A DNA stretch of 64,000 nucleotides from positions 124,001-188,000 of the forward strand of contig NZ_FMUH01000005.1 in assembly GCF_900101025.1 (NCBI RefSeq). The letters are read 5' to 3'. This document shows positions 25,381-33,265 of this stretch, piece by piece. Both the position numbers and the translations under genes were made by a program. Source of the DNA: Klenkia marina. Lineage in GTDB: Bacteria; Actinomycetota; Actinomycetes; Mycobacteriales; Geodermatophilaceae. Every line of letters starts with the position of its first letter. Positions within the stretch are counted from its first letter, which is position 1. The notes beneath the pieces were generated by a model. The model was not told the DNA's origin and searched no databases. It saw only the letters and a list, made by a program, of their open reading frames with translations.

Positions 25381-25414
25381 AGGGGCCCCGCCGGGACTGT
25401 CCGGCGGGGCCCCT
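25381..25414. terminator. Strong bidirectional terminator between rbpA and fxsA
   Basis: AGGGGCCCCGCCGG (25381-25394), loop GACTGT, CCGGCGGGGCCCCT (25401-25414): a perfect 14-bp stem placed between convergent genes. Confidence 0.8.
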
Positions 25415-25431
25415 CGTGCGTCTGCGCGGGT

Positions 25432-25929
25432 TCAGCGGTCGACGACGGTGCCCTCGACCACGGTGCCCTCGATGACACGGGTGGTCGGCACGTGCGCGGC
25501 GCCGGGCTCCGGGTGCACCTGCGCCGGGCGGGTGCTCTGCACGCGCACCGGGCCGCGGGCGCGGTCGGGGAGCCGGTTGAGCAGCGCGCGGGCGATCAGT
25601 GCCCGCGGCAGCTTGCGGGTACCCGGCAGCAGGCACAGCAGGCCCAGCACGTCGCCGATGAACCCGGGCAGGATCATGAGGAACCCGCCCGCGGCCACCA
25701 GACCTGCGTCACCGAGGGCGGTGCCCGGTGCGCGGTGCTCCTGCGCCCGCAGCCGCAGCTCGGTCAACGTCTTGGTGCCCTGCTTGGCCAGCAGCACCCA
25801 GCCCAGTGCGCTGCTGGCCAGCGCGGCGAGGATGGTCCAGCCCCAGCCGATCGTGGCGCCCAGGGCGATGAACACCACCACCTCGGCCAGTGCGCCCAGG
25901 CCCAGTGCGGTGCGCAGTCGGCTCGTCAT
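25432..25929 (-). CDS. fxsA: FxsA-family membrane protein
   Basis: 165 aa with three to four hydrophobic segments (GLGALAEVVVFIALGATIGWG and GLVAAGGFLMILPGFIGDVLGLL). LPGFIGDVLGLLLLLP-like motif is the FxsA hallmark; FxsA in E. coli lets cells tolerate exclusion of phage T7 by F plasmids, but its function in actinobacteria is unknown. The C terminus ends in a repeated EGTVV. Start ATG 25929 overlaps the lnt stop by 4 bases, so it is the last gene of the lnt operon; the same pairing occurs near mycobacterial ppm1 (Rv2051c/Rv2053c). Confidence 0.9.
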   Translation of the reverse strand: MTSRLRTALGLGALAEVVVFIALGATIGWGWTILAALASSALGWVLLAKQGTKTLTELRLRAQEHRAPGTALGDAGLVAAGGFLMILPGFIGDVLGLLCLLPGTRKLPRALIARALLNRLPDRARGPVRVQSTRPAQVHPEPGAAHVPTTRVIEGTVVEGTVVDR

Positions 25930-27614
25930 GCTCGTCCCTTCGTCGTCCTGCCTTCCTCAACGCGCGAGGTGCCCCGTGTGCTCCCGGCCCCGCGCCGGCG
26001 CACCGCGGGGACGACCACGGCCAGGACGGCGCCCACGCCCAGCGCCGTGAGCACCCACTCGGGCCAGGCCCCCACCCGGGCGGCGACGGTGGTCTGGTCG
26101 CGCTGGGCGATGTCCTCGACGAAGGTGGCCGGGACGAACAGGTCGGAGCTGCGCACCACCGAGCCGTCGGGGGCGATCACCGCGCTGATCCCGCTGGTGG
26201 AGGCCACGACGACCGACCGGCCGAACTCCACGGCCCGCAACCGGCTCATGGCCAGCTGCTGCGGGCTCTCGTCGGAGAAGCCGAAGGTGGCGTTGTTGGT
26301 CTGGATGACCAGCATCGACGCACCGCCGGCGACGACGTCCTGGACCAGGCCGTCGTAGGCGACCTCGAAGCAGATGACGTCGCCCACCGTGGTGCCGGCC
26401 ATGTCCAGCGTGCCCACCCGGTCACCGGCGGCGAAGTCGGCCCGCACGAGGTCGACCTTGTCGCTGAAGAACCGGAAGAACGACCGGTACGGCACGTACT
26501 CGGCCATCGGCACCGGGTGCCGCTTGGTGTAGGTCTGCCCCGGCCCGGTGACCGGGTCCCACACGATCGCGGTGTTGCTGATGAACCGGCCGGGGCCGCT
26601 CACCACCGCCCCGACCAGGATGGGGGCGTCGATGGCCCGGGCCGCGCGGTCGATGGCGGCCGCGGCGTCGGCGTTGAGGTACGGGTCGATGTCGGAGCTG
26701 TTCTCGGGCCAGACGACCAGGTCGGGCTGGGCGACCTCACCGGCGGCGACCTGGGCGGCGAGCTCCTGCGTGCGGCTGACGTGGTTGTCCAGCACCGCGC
26801 GGCGCTGCTCGTTGAAGTCCAGGCCGGCGCGCGGCACGTTGCCCTGGACGACGGCGACCGTGCGGGTGGGCCCGCCCTCGGTCAGCGAACCGCCGGCCAG
26901 CGGCAGGGCGGCGAGGGTCCCGACGACCGGGACGGCGAGCGCGGCGACGACGGCGAGCGCGGCCGCCCGCAGCGAGCCGGCCCGCCGCTCGGGCTCCGAG
27001 CTGTCCCGCCAGGCCCGGGACAGGGCCAGCACCGCGGCGGCCAGCGACGTCCCGGTGAGGGCGACGGCGAAGCTGACCAGCGGAGCACCGCCCCACGCGG
27101 CCAACGCGGTGAACGGTCCCTCGGCCTGGCTGAAGGCCAGCCGGCCCCACGGGAACCCGCCGAAGGGCCACCGGCCGCGCAACGCCTCGTCGGCCACCCA
27201 CAGCGCGGCGGCCCACAGCGGCCAGGCGCGCATCCGGGCGGTGAGCGCCAGGGCGCCGCCGAGCAGGGCGACGTAGAGCGCCTCGGTGACCGACAGCGCC
27301 AACCACGGGAACGAGCCGACGTAGATGCCGGTCCACGACAGCAGCGGGGTGAAGAAGGCCAGCCCGTGCACCAGCCCCAGCCACAGGCCGAGCCGGAACC
27401 GCACACCGCGGGTGGCCAGCGACAGCGCAGCGGGCCCCAGGACGGCCAGGGTGCTGAGGTCCCAGCCCGGGAAGGCCAGGAACATCACGAAACCGCCGGC
27501 TGCGGCGAGCAGCGTGCGGGCGACCCAGCGCACCGGGCGCCGTCCGTCGGGTTCGGGGGCCGCGGCCGGGGTGGGGGCCGGGGCGTCGCGCTCGGCGGAC
27601 TCGGAGACCGTCAC
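25926..27614 (-). CDS. lnt: Apolipoprotein N-acyltransferase
   Basis: Third enzyme of lipoprotein maturation: N-acylates the lipid-modified cysteine. 562 aa; about eight membrane segments in the first 250 residues, then a nitrilase-fold domain with the catalytic Glu (VVWPENSS), Lys (YTKRHPVPM) and Cys (VICFEVAYD). Start GTG at 27614 (HVTVSESAE context). Unlike mycobacterial Ppm1, no polyprenol-mannose synthase domain is fused or adjacent. Translationally coupled to fxsA. Confidence 0.93.
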   Translation of the reverse strand: MTVSESAERDAPAPTPAAAPEPDGRRPVRWVARTLLAAAGGFVMFLAFPGWDLSTLAVLGPAALSLATRGVRFRLGLWLGLVHGLAFFTPLLSWTGIYVGSFPWLALSVTEALYVALLGGALALTARMRAWPLWAAALWVADEALRGRWPFGGFPWGRLAFSQAEGPFTALAAWGGAPLVSFAVALTGTSLAAAVLALSRAWRDSSEPERRAGSLRAAALAVVAALAVPVVGTLAALPLAGGSLTEGGPTRTVAVVQGNVPRAGLDFNEQRRAVLDNHVSRTQELAAQVAAGEVAQPDLVVWPENSSDIDPYLNADAAAAIDRAARAIDAPILVGAVVSGPGRFISNTAIVWDPVTGPGQTYTKRHPVPMAEYVPYRSFFRFFSDKVDLVRADFAAGDRVGTLDMAGTTVGDVICFEVAYDGLVQDVVAGGASMLVIQTNNATFGFSDESPQQLAMSRLRAVEFGRSVVVASTSGISAVIAPDGSVVRSSDLFVPATFVEDIAQRDQTTVAARVGAWPEWVLTALGVGAVLAVVVPAVRRRGAGSTRGTSRVEEGRTTKGRA

Positions 27615-27639
27615 GTGCCGAGCATCCCACCCGTCGCAG

Positions 27640-27689
27640 CGCCGCCGGCAGGACGGCCGCCGGCGGCGGCACCCCGGCCTTCGGGCCGG
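27640..27689. other. Two adjacent strong hairpins in the lnt leader
   Basis: CGCCGCCGGC/GCCGGCGGCG (27640-27668, 9-base loop) and CCGGCC-TTCG-GGCCGG (27674-27689, UUCG-type tetraloop). They lie 25-75 bases upstream of the lnt GTG, inside a 273-base untranslated stretch (27615-27887). They could end the kam operon transcript or act as a leader structure; sequence alone does not say. Confidence 0.45.
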
Positions 27690-27868
27690 CGGTCCGGTCG
27701 ACTGGCTGTCGCCGGTCCCGCCGTTGTCTGGTGGCGCGGGGTGCCGCCCGGCGGTCCCGTGCGGCTGGGACCGGGAGGACCCGCAGCCGGGGATCGCGAG
27801 GTGCGACGGGGGAACCCTAGGGACCCGGGGAGGTCCCGCACAGGCCATCGGGACACCTGCGGCAGGCC

Positions 27869-27884
27869 GTTACCAGATCGTTAC
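27869..27884. promoter_or_regulatory. GlnR/MtrA-like direct-repeat box upstream of lnt
   Basis: On the minus strand GTAAC, six bases, GTAAC (on + GTTAC-CAGATC-GTTAC), immediately beyond the kal stop codon. The GTnAC-n6-GnAAC arrangement fits GlnR, and MtrA uses similar repeats at cell-envelope genes. As lnt is an envelope gene, MtrA control is plausible; not proven. Confidence 0.4.
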
Positions 27885-27887
27885 GTG

Positions 27888-28292
27888 TCACTCACGCTCG
27901 GTGGCGGGGCCGAGGGGGACGACGAGCGTCGCCGTCGCCTCCACCACCCGCAGCGGCTCGGCCAGCACCGCGGCCGCCGAGGGGCCGCGGTCGGGCTGGG
28001 CGCGGGCGACGACGTCGGCCCAGCAGCGCAGCGTGCGCGAGCGGGTGCCCACCCGCACGACCTCGCACGAGGCCTCCAGCACGTCGCCGGCCTGGACCGG
28101 CCCGAGGAAGCGGACCTCGGTGTACCCGGCCAGCAGGCCCTCGTCGCCGTCCCCGACGATCGACACCTCCGTGGCGACGTCGCCGAACAGGCCCAGGGTG
28201 TAGGCCCCGTCGACCAGCGAGCCGCCGTAGTGGGCGTGCGCGTGGGGCACGTAGCGGCGGTGGGTGACGGTCAGTCCGACGGTGGCGCTCAC
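27888..28292 (-). CDS. kal: 3-aminobutyryl-CoA ammonia-lyase (hotdog fold)
   Basis: Removes ammonia from 3-aminobutyryl-CoA to give crotonyl-CoA, a late step of lysine fermentation. 134 aa. Single hotdog domain: HAHYGGSLVDGAYTLGLFGD and LLAGYTEVRFLGPVQAGD match the Kal signature (HYAGNLVDGA..LFGDVAT type). GTG start at 28292 overlaps the kamE stop by 4 bases, the last gene of the kdd-amidohydrolase-kamD-kamE-kal operon. A generic acyl-CoA hotdog enzyme would be the alternative, but context argues for Kal. Confidence 0.87.
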   Translation of the reverse strand: MSATVGLTVTHRRYVPHAHAHYGGSLVDGAYTLGLFGDVATEVSIVGDGDEGLLAGYTEVRFLGPVQAGDVLEASCEVVRVGTRSRTLRCWADVVARAQPDRGPSAAAVLAEPLRVVEATATLVVPLGPATERE

Positions 28293-29026
28293 GCGGCGAT
28301 CTCCTCGGGGAGCAGGGCGGAGACGAGGTAGGAGGCCACCTCGCCGGGGGTGGTGCCACGGCCGAAGACCTTGTCGACGCCGAGGTCGCGGGCCATGGCC
28401 GGGTCGAAGCGGGGGCCGCCCACCACGAGCAGGGGACGGGTCTCCCCCATCGCCTCGCGGAACGCGCCGGCCAGCTCGCGGGTGTTGCGCAGGTGCGCGT
28501 CCTTCTGGGTGACCACCTGGCTGACCAGCACGGCGTCGGCCTTCGCGGCCCGGGCGCGGGTGACCAGCTCGGGGACGGTGACCTGGGCGCCGAGGTTGGC
28601 GACGTCAATCTCGCGGTAGTACTCCAGGCCCTTCTCCCCCGCGAAGCCCTTGAGGTTGAGGATCGCGTCGATGCCGACGGTGTGCGCGTCGGTGCCGATG
28701 CAGGCGCCCATGACCACGAGCTTGCGGTGCAGGCGGGTCTTGATGGCGCCGTTGACCTCGGTGGGGCTCAGCAGCGGGTACGCGCGCTCCTCGACCTCGA
28801 CCTCGTCGGTGTCGACGAGGTGGGTGACCGAGCCGTAGACGACGAAGAAGGTGAAGCCCTCCCCGATGCCGTGGCTGTGCACCACCATCGCGGGGTGGAT
28901 GCCCATCTTGCCGGCCAGCTGCAGCGCAGCGCCCTCGGCGCGGGGCCCGGGCGGCATCGGCAGCGTGAACGAGGTCTGCACCATGCCGTCGCCGGTGGTG
29001 TCGCCGTAGGGCCTGATGACGGTCAT
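28289..29026 (-). CDS. kamE: Lysine 5,6-aminomutase beta subunit
   Basis: B12- and PLP-binding subunit, 245 aa. The cobalamin motif DxHxxG is D113-A-H115-T-V-G118, and K126 lies 11 residues after the axial His, the same spacing as the PLP lysine in the clostridial enzyme (H133/K144). N-terminal 90 residues form the dimerisation domain, and the Rossmann-like remainder ends in EVASYLVSALL. With KamD it migrates the terminal amino group of beta-lysine or D-lysine from C6 to C5. Both ends overlap neighbours by 4 bases. Confidence 0.94.
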   Translation of the reverse strand: MTVIRPYGDTTGDGMVQTSFTLPMPPGPRAEGAALQLAGKMGIHPAMVVHSHGIGEGFTFFVVYGSVTHLVDTDEVEVEERAYPLLSPTEVNGAIKTRLHRKLVVMGACIGTDAHTVGIDAILNLKGFAGEKGLEYYREIDVANLGAQVTVPELVTRARAAKADAVLVSQVVTQKDAHLRNTRELAGAFREAMGETRPLLVVGGPRFDPAMARDLGVDKVFGRGTTPGEVASYLVSALLPEEIAA

Positions 29027-30609
29027 CGCACGGTGTCCTTCAACGCGGTCTCCATGAGCTCCGTGGCCGGGTCGAGGTGGCCGGGGGCCTTCACGACGAC
29101 GCCGTCCAGCCCCTTGCCCCGGTCGGCCGGGCGCTTGGTGATGCCGAAGGTGCCCTGGGCGATCGAGGGCAGCAGTCCGTCGGCGGTGATCCGCTCGAGC
29201 AGCTCGACGGCCTCGCCGAGCACGGTGTGCGCCCGGGTGTCCAGGAACCCGCCCGGCGGGGGTGCGAAGTCCTCCCCCAGGCCGGCCGCGGCGTCGAGCA
29301 CGTAGCGGACGTTGCGCAGCGCCAGGTCGCGGTCGCTCAGCCACGGGGTCACGACGGCCTCGGTCATCATGCCGACCAGCAGGATCGACTGGTCGGTGAG
29401 CATGCCGGCCAGGTTGAAGAACCCGTCGAGCAGGTAGCCGCCGAACACGTCGCCGGTCATGTGCTTGGTCGGCGGCATCCACTTGAGCGGGGCGTCGGGG
29501 AACAGCGAGCGGGCCAGCATGGCGTGGGCCAGCTCGAGCCGGAACGACGCCGGGACGGCGGGGTTGATCTCGAACGCGTGGCCCAGCCCCAGCTGCCAGT
29601 CCTCCAGCCCGGCCTCGCGGGCGAACCGCTCGTTGAGCAGCTGGCTGACCGTGACGGTGTGCGCCTCGTCGACGGCGTCGGCGGTGGTGAGGTAGTTGTC
29701 CTCGCCGGTGTTGATGATGATCCCGGCGCGGGCGTGCACCATGCGGCTGAACCGCTGGTCGACGAAGGTGCGGATCGGGTTGATGTCGCGGAAGAGGATC
29801 CCGTACATCGCGTCGTTGAGCATCATGTCCAGCCGCTCCAGCCCGGCCAACGCGGCGATCTCGGGCATGCACAGCCCCGAGGCGTAGTTGGTCAGCCGGA
29901 CGTAGCGGCCCAGCTCGGCGCTGACCTCGTCGAGCGCGGCCCGCATGAGCCGGAAGTTCTCCTGGGTGGCGTACGTGCCGGCGTACCCGGTGCGGGTGGC
30001 GCCCTCGGGCACGTAGTCCAGCAGCGACTGCCCGGTGGAGCGGATCACGGCGATGACGTCGGCCCCGGCGCGGGCGGCGGCCTGGGCCTGCGGGATGTCC
30101 TCGAAGATGTCGCCGGTGGCCACGATCAGGTAGATCCAGGGACGGCGGGGCGGGTCGCCGTGGGTGGCCACCAGCTCCTCCCGCCGGCGACGGGCGGCGT
30201 CGACGCGGCCCAACCCGGCTCCGACGGCGGCCAGCGCGGCCTCGCGGGCCCGCTCCTCCTCCCCGCCGGCCGGGACGGCGAACCGGGCGGTCCCGGCGCC
30301 CACCTGCTCGGCGATCTCCTGCAGGCTGCCCGCGGCGCCGGAGGCGATCGCGTGCCAGACCGGCAGCGCGACGCCGTGCTCCAGGCCCACCTGCTCGCGG
30401 ACGACGTCCACGACGCGGTTGACCCAGGGGATCTCGCCCTCCCCGGTGACCGGGTCGGTGCCCTCCAGGCCGGCCAGCCGCAGCACGGCCCGCTCGACGG
30501 AGACGGTGGTGTGCCGGGTCGCGAGGTCGATGACCGGCTGCGCGGCCTGCTCGGCCAGCGCACGGGCCCGGGTGACCAGGGCGGGGTCCAGCGTCAGGCG
30601 GGCGCTCAC
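29023..30609 (-). CDS. kamD: Lysine 5,6-aminomutase alpha subunit
   Basis: Large subunit of the adenosylcobalamin/PLP-dependent mutase, TIM-barrel, 528 aa. Highly conserved blocks: TGDIFEDIPQAQAAARAGAD, GYAGTYATQENFRLMR, TNYASGLCMPEIAALA and LKWMPPTKHMTGDVF. GTG start at 30609, chosen for the 4-base overlap (GTGA) with the upstream amidohydrolase stop and the family-typical SARLTLDPALV beginning. Needs B12, also required by metH at the right edge of the window. Confidence 0.95.
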   Translation of the reverse strand: MSARLTLDPALVTRARALAEQAAQPVIDLATRHTTVSVERAVLRLAGLEGTDPVTGEGEIPWVNRVVDVVREQVGLEHGVALPVWHAIASGAAGSLQEIAEQVGAGTARFAVPAGGEEERAREAALAAVGAGLGRVDAARRRREELVATHGDPPRRPWIYLIVATGDIFEDIPQAQAAARAGADVIAVIRSTGQSLLDYVPEGATRTGYAGTYATQENFRLMRAALDEVSAELGRYVRLTNYASGLCMPEIAALAGLERLDMMLNDAMYGILFRDINPIRTFVDQRFSRMVHARAGIIINTGEDNYLTTADAVDEAHTVTVSQLLNERFAREAGLEDWQLGLGHAFEINPAVPASFRLELAHAMLARSLFPDAPLKWMPPTKHMTGDVFGGYLLDGFFNLAGMLTDQSILLVGMMTEAVVTPWLSDRDLALRNVRYVLDAAAGLGEDFAPPPGGFLDTRAHTVLGEAVELLERITADGLLPSIAQGTFGITKRPADRGKGLDGVVVKAPGHLDPATELMETALKDTVR

Positions 30610-32120
30610 GGTGCTCCTCGGACGACGTCGCCGGCGACCAGCAGGCCGGCGCAGGCGGGCCGGGCGCGCTGGGCGAGCACCCCGGACAGGGTCAGGTCGG
30701 TGGCCCACAGGGCCAGGTGCGCGGGCGCGCCGACGGCGAGCGGGCCGTCGGGGTGCTCGGTGCGGGCGGCGTACCAGCCGCCGTGGGTGGCCGCGTCGTA
30801 GGCGTCGAAGGGGCGCAGGCCGGCGCCGGGCGTGCGGTGGTCGACCGCGGCGTGCACCCCGCCCCACGGGTCCAACGGGGTGACCGGGGCGTCGCTGCCC
30901 AGGGCGATGGCGACCATGCCGTCGGAGAGGTCGGCCAGCGGGTTGCAGGCCAGCGCCCGCTCGACGCCCAGGCGCTCGGCGTACATGCCGGCGTCCCCGC
31001 CCCAGGCGGCGTCGAAGGCCGGCTGCACGCTGGCGACCATGCCCAGGGCCCGCATGGTGTCCACGGCGTCGGGCGAGACCATCTCGACGTGCTCGAGCCG
31101 GTGCCGGCAGGCCCGGACGGCGTCGCGGCCCAGCTGCTCGGCCACCTGGGCGACGGCGGCGAGCACCTGGTCCACGGCGGCGTCGCCGATCACGTGGAAA
31201 CCGGCCTGCACGCCGGCCGCGGTGCACGCCCGCACGTGCTCGACCACCTGCGCGGTCTCGAACCGCAGCGCACCGCTGGTGTCCGGGCGGTCGGTGTAGG
31301 GCGCGCTCAGGGCGGCGGTGTGCGACCCGAACGCGCCGTCGCAGAACAGGTCGCCGCCCGCGCCGGCCAGCCCGAGCTCGGCGACGACGTCCAGCCCGCC
31401 GCGCTCGGCCAGCTCGCCCCACCAGCCGAGCACCTGCGGGCCGGGGGTGGCCCGGGCCAGCTGCAGGAGGCCGGCGAGGTCCTCGGCGCTGGACACCTCG
31501 GGGCCGGCCATCTCGTGCACGCAGCCGATGCCGAGGTCGGCGGCGGCGTCCAGGGTGGCCCGCTGGGCGGCGGCGCGCTGGGCCGGGTCGACCGAGCCGT
31601 AGGCGACCTGCCGGGCGGCGTGGTGGGCGTCCAGCCGCAGCTGTCCGTCGGCGGCGAAGCCGGGCAGCTCGGTGATGCCGGGGATGCGGTCGAGCAGGGC
31701 GGTGGAGACCGTGGCCGAGTGCACGTCGACCCGGGCCAGGTAGGCCGGCCGGTCGCCGACGACGGCGTCCAGGTCGTGGCGGGTGAGCGCGCGGCCCTCG
31801 GGCCAGACCGTCTCGTCCCAGCCGGTGCCCAGCACCGTGCCGGTGGGGTGCGCGGCGACGTGGGCGGCGACGGCGGCCAGCGCCGAGCGCAGGCTGTCCG
31901 CACCGTGCAGGGCAAGCCCGGTGAGCGCCAGGCCGGTCGCGGTGGCGTGCACGTGGGCGTCGACGAACGCCGGGGTGAGCAGCGCTCCCCCGCCGTCCCA
32001 CGTGCGGTCGGCGCGCGGTGCGTCGATCGCCGGACCGACCCAGGCGACGGCGCCGTCGACGACGTGCACCGCCCGGCCCGGCGCGTCGCCGACGGTGACC
32101 CCGGTGAGGAGCAGGTTCAT
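30606..32120 (-). CDS. YtcJ-like metal-dependent amidohydrolase embedded in the lysine operon
   Basis: 504 aa of the amidohydrolase superfamily (amidohydrolase_3). Metal-site motifs: HVH in FVDAHVHATATGLAL, later HVIGDAAVDQVL, HRLEHVEMV and the Asp in LGSDAPVTPLDPWGGVHAAV. Its substrate is unknown: homologues hydrolyse N-formyl or cyclic amides. It sits between kdd and kamD with 4-base overlaps at both ends, so it is co-translated with lysine catabolism. It may deal with a lactam or N-acylated form of a pathway intermediate; that is inference. Confidence 0.87.
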   Translation of the reverse strand: MNLLLTGVTVGDAPGRAVHVVDGAVAWVGPAIDAPRADRTWDGGGALLTPAFVDAHVHATATGLALTGLALHGADSLRSALAAVAAHVAAHPTGTVLGTGWDETVWPEGRALTRHDLDAVVGDRPAYLARVDVHSATVSTALLDRIPGITELPGFAADGQLRLDAHHAARQVAYGSVDPAQRAAAQRATLDAAADLGIGCVHEMAGPEVSSAEDLAGLLQLARATPGPQVLGWWGELAERGGLDVVAELGLAGAGGDLFCDGAFGSHTAALSAPYTDRPDTSGALRFETAQVVEHVRACTAAGVQAGFHVIGDAAVDQVLAAVAQVAEQLGRDAVRACRHRLEHVEMVSPDAVDTMRALGMVASVQPAFDAAWGGDAGMYAERLGVERALACNPLADLSDGMVAIALGSDAPVTPLDPWGGVHAAVDHRTPGAGLRPFDAYDAATHGGWYAARTEHPDGPLAVGAPAHLALWATDLTLSGVLAQRARPACAGLLVAGDVVRGAP

Positions 32121-33139
32121 GCGTGCACGCGCGGGTCGACCAGTGCGCGCACCCCGGCCTCGCGCCGGTAGAGGTCCAGGGCCAGGGCGGCGTGCCCCGG
32201 CGTGTAGCCGTTCCCGATCAGCATCGTCACGTCCGCTGCCATCCCCTCGGCGCCCAGGGCCGCCGCCGGGAAGGAGGTGGCCATCGAGAAGAAGACCACG
32301 GTGCCCCCGTCGGCCGTCGCGAGGACCGCCCCGTGCTCGGCTCCGGGGACGTCGACGCACACCACCGTGACGTCGACCGGCTCGGGGAGCGCCGCCGCGA
32401 CGGCCAGCGGGTCGGTGGCGTCGGCGACCACCACCTCGTCGGCGAGTCCGGCGGCACGCAGGGCGACGGCCTCGACCTCGTCGCGGACGACGCCCACGAC
32501 CCGGCGGGCGTGCGCGTCGCGGGCGGCGGCCAGGGACAGGCAGCCGGACTTGCCGGCCGCACCGAGGACGGCGACCGAGGCCCCGCGGTGCACGACCCGT
32601 GCGGTGGCGGCGGGCGCGCCGCAGACGTCGAGCAGGGCCAGGGCGACGACCTCCGGCAGGTCCTCGGGCAGCACGGCGGCGATGGACCGGGCGAACAGGA
32701 CGGCGCTGCCCCGGGCCGGCACCTGCTCGCTGCGGCCGTCCCAGCGCTCGAGCCCGTCGGTGATCCGCAGCGGGGTGAGGGTGAGCGAGACCAGGGTGGC
32801 GACCCGGTCGCCCACCCGCAGGCCCAGCGGCGACCGCTCCCCCACCTCGGCGACCCGCCCGATGAGCATGCCGCCCGAGCCGGTGACCGGGTTCTGCATC
32901 TTGCCGCGCTCGGCGACGATCGCCAGCACGGCCGCCCGCACGGCGTCGCCGTCGCCGTCGTGGGCCTCGGTGAGCTGGCGGAAGGACGCCGCGTCGAGGT
33001 TGAGCCGCTCGACGTCGATGCGCACCTCGTCGGGCCCGGTGGGCGCGTCGGGGTCCAGCCGGCGGGCGGCCTGCGGCAGGACCCCCACCGGCTCCAGCAC
33101 CCGGTGCACCCCGAGCGCCCGCTGTCCCGCCGTCGTCAC
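32117..33139 (-). CDS. kdd: L-erythro-3,5-diaminohexanoate dehydrogenase
   Basis: NAD(P)-dependent oxidative deamination of 3,5-diaminohexanoate to 5-amino-3-oxohexanoate. 340 aa, medium-chain-reductase-like. Features: QNPVTGSGGMLIGRVAEVG (Kdd signature), nucleotide loop VAVLGAAGKSG, and the late MLIGNGYTPGHAALALDL. GTG start at 33139 with an AAGGAGAACCAG ribosome binding site. First gene of the minus-strand operon, divergent from kamA across a 126-base gap. Confidence 0.92.
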   Translation of the reverse strand: MTTAGQRALGVHRVLEPVGVLPQAARRLDPDAPTGPDEVRIDVERLNLDAASFRQLTEAHDGDGDAVRAAVLAIVAERGKMQNPVTGSGGMLIGRVAEVGERSPLGLRVGDRVATLVSLTLTPLRITDGLERWDGRSEQVPARGSAVLFARSIAAVLPEDLPEVVALALLDVCGAPAATARVVHRGASVAVLGAAGKSGCLSLAAARDAHARRVVGVVRDEVEAVALRAAGLADEVVVADATDPLAVAAALPEPVDVTVVCVDVPGAEHGAVLATADGGTVVFFSMATSFPAAALGAEGMAADVTMLIGNGYTPGHAALALDLYRREAGVRALVDPRVHA

Positions 33140-33265
33140 CTGGTTCTCCTTCGCCTGCGGACCCCGTCGGCGCAGAACCTATCGCGAAAGTCACGTTTCA
33201 CCGAACGATCTCCCGTATGGTGCGGGAGTCGCGGTCGGAAGTACCGGTCGCCGCTGGAGGTCGTC
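33140..33265. promoter_or_regulatory. Divergent promoter region of kdd operon and kamA
   Basis: A relatively A+T-rich patch at about 33182-33218 contains the near-palindrome GAAAGTCACGTTTC (GAAA...TTTC arms) and TATGGT at 33215. Such symmetry in a divergent catabolic promoter invites a local regulator, but none is encoded beside it; the nearest is the Lrp-type gene at 37057. Confidence 0.35.

Noticed and set aside
27615-27887. Cobalamin or cyclic di-AMP riboswitch upstream of lnt
   Set aside because: The GGGGAACCC piece is on the wrong strand for lnt, and the conserved B12 box or ydaO core could not be assembled.
28264-28619. Kce or CoA-transferase hidden in the lysine cluster
   Set aside because: All coding frames there are accounted for by kal and kamE; no BKACE motif was seen anywhere in the window.
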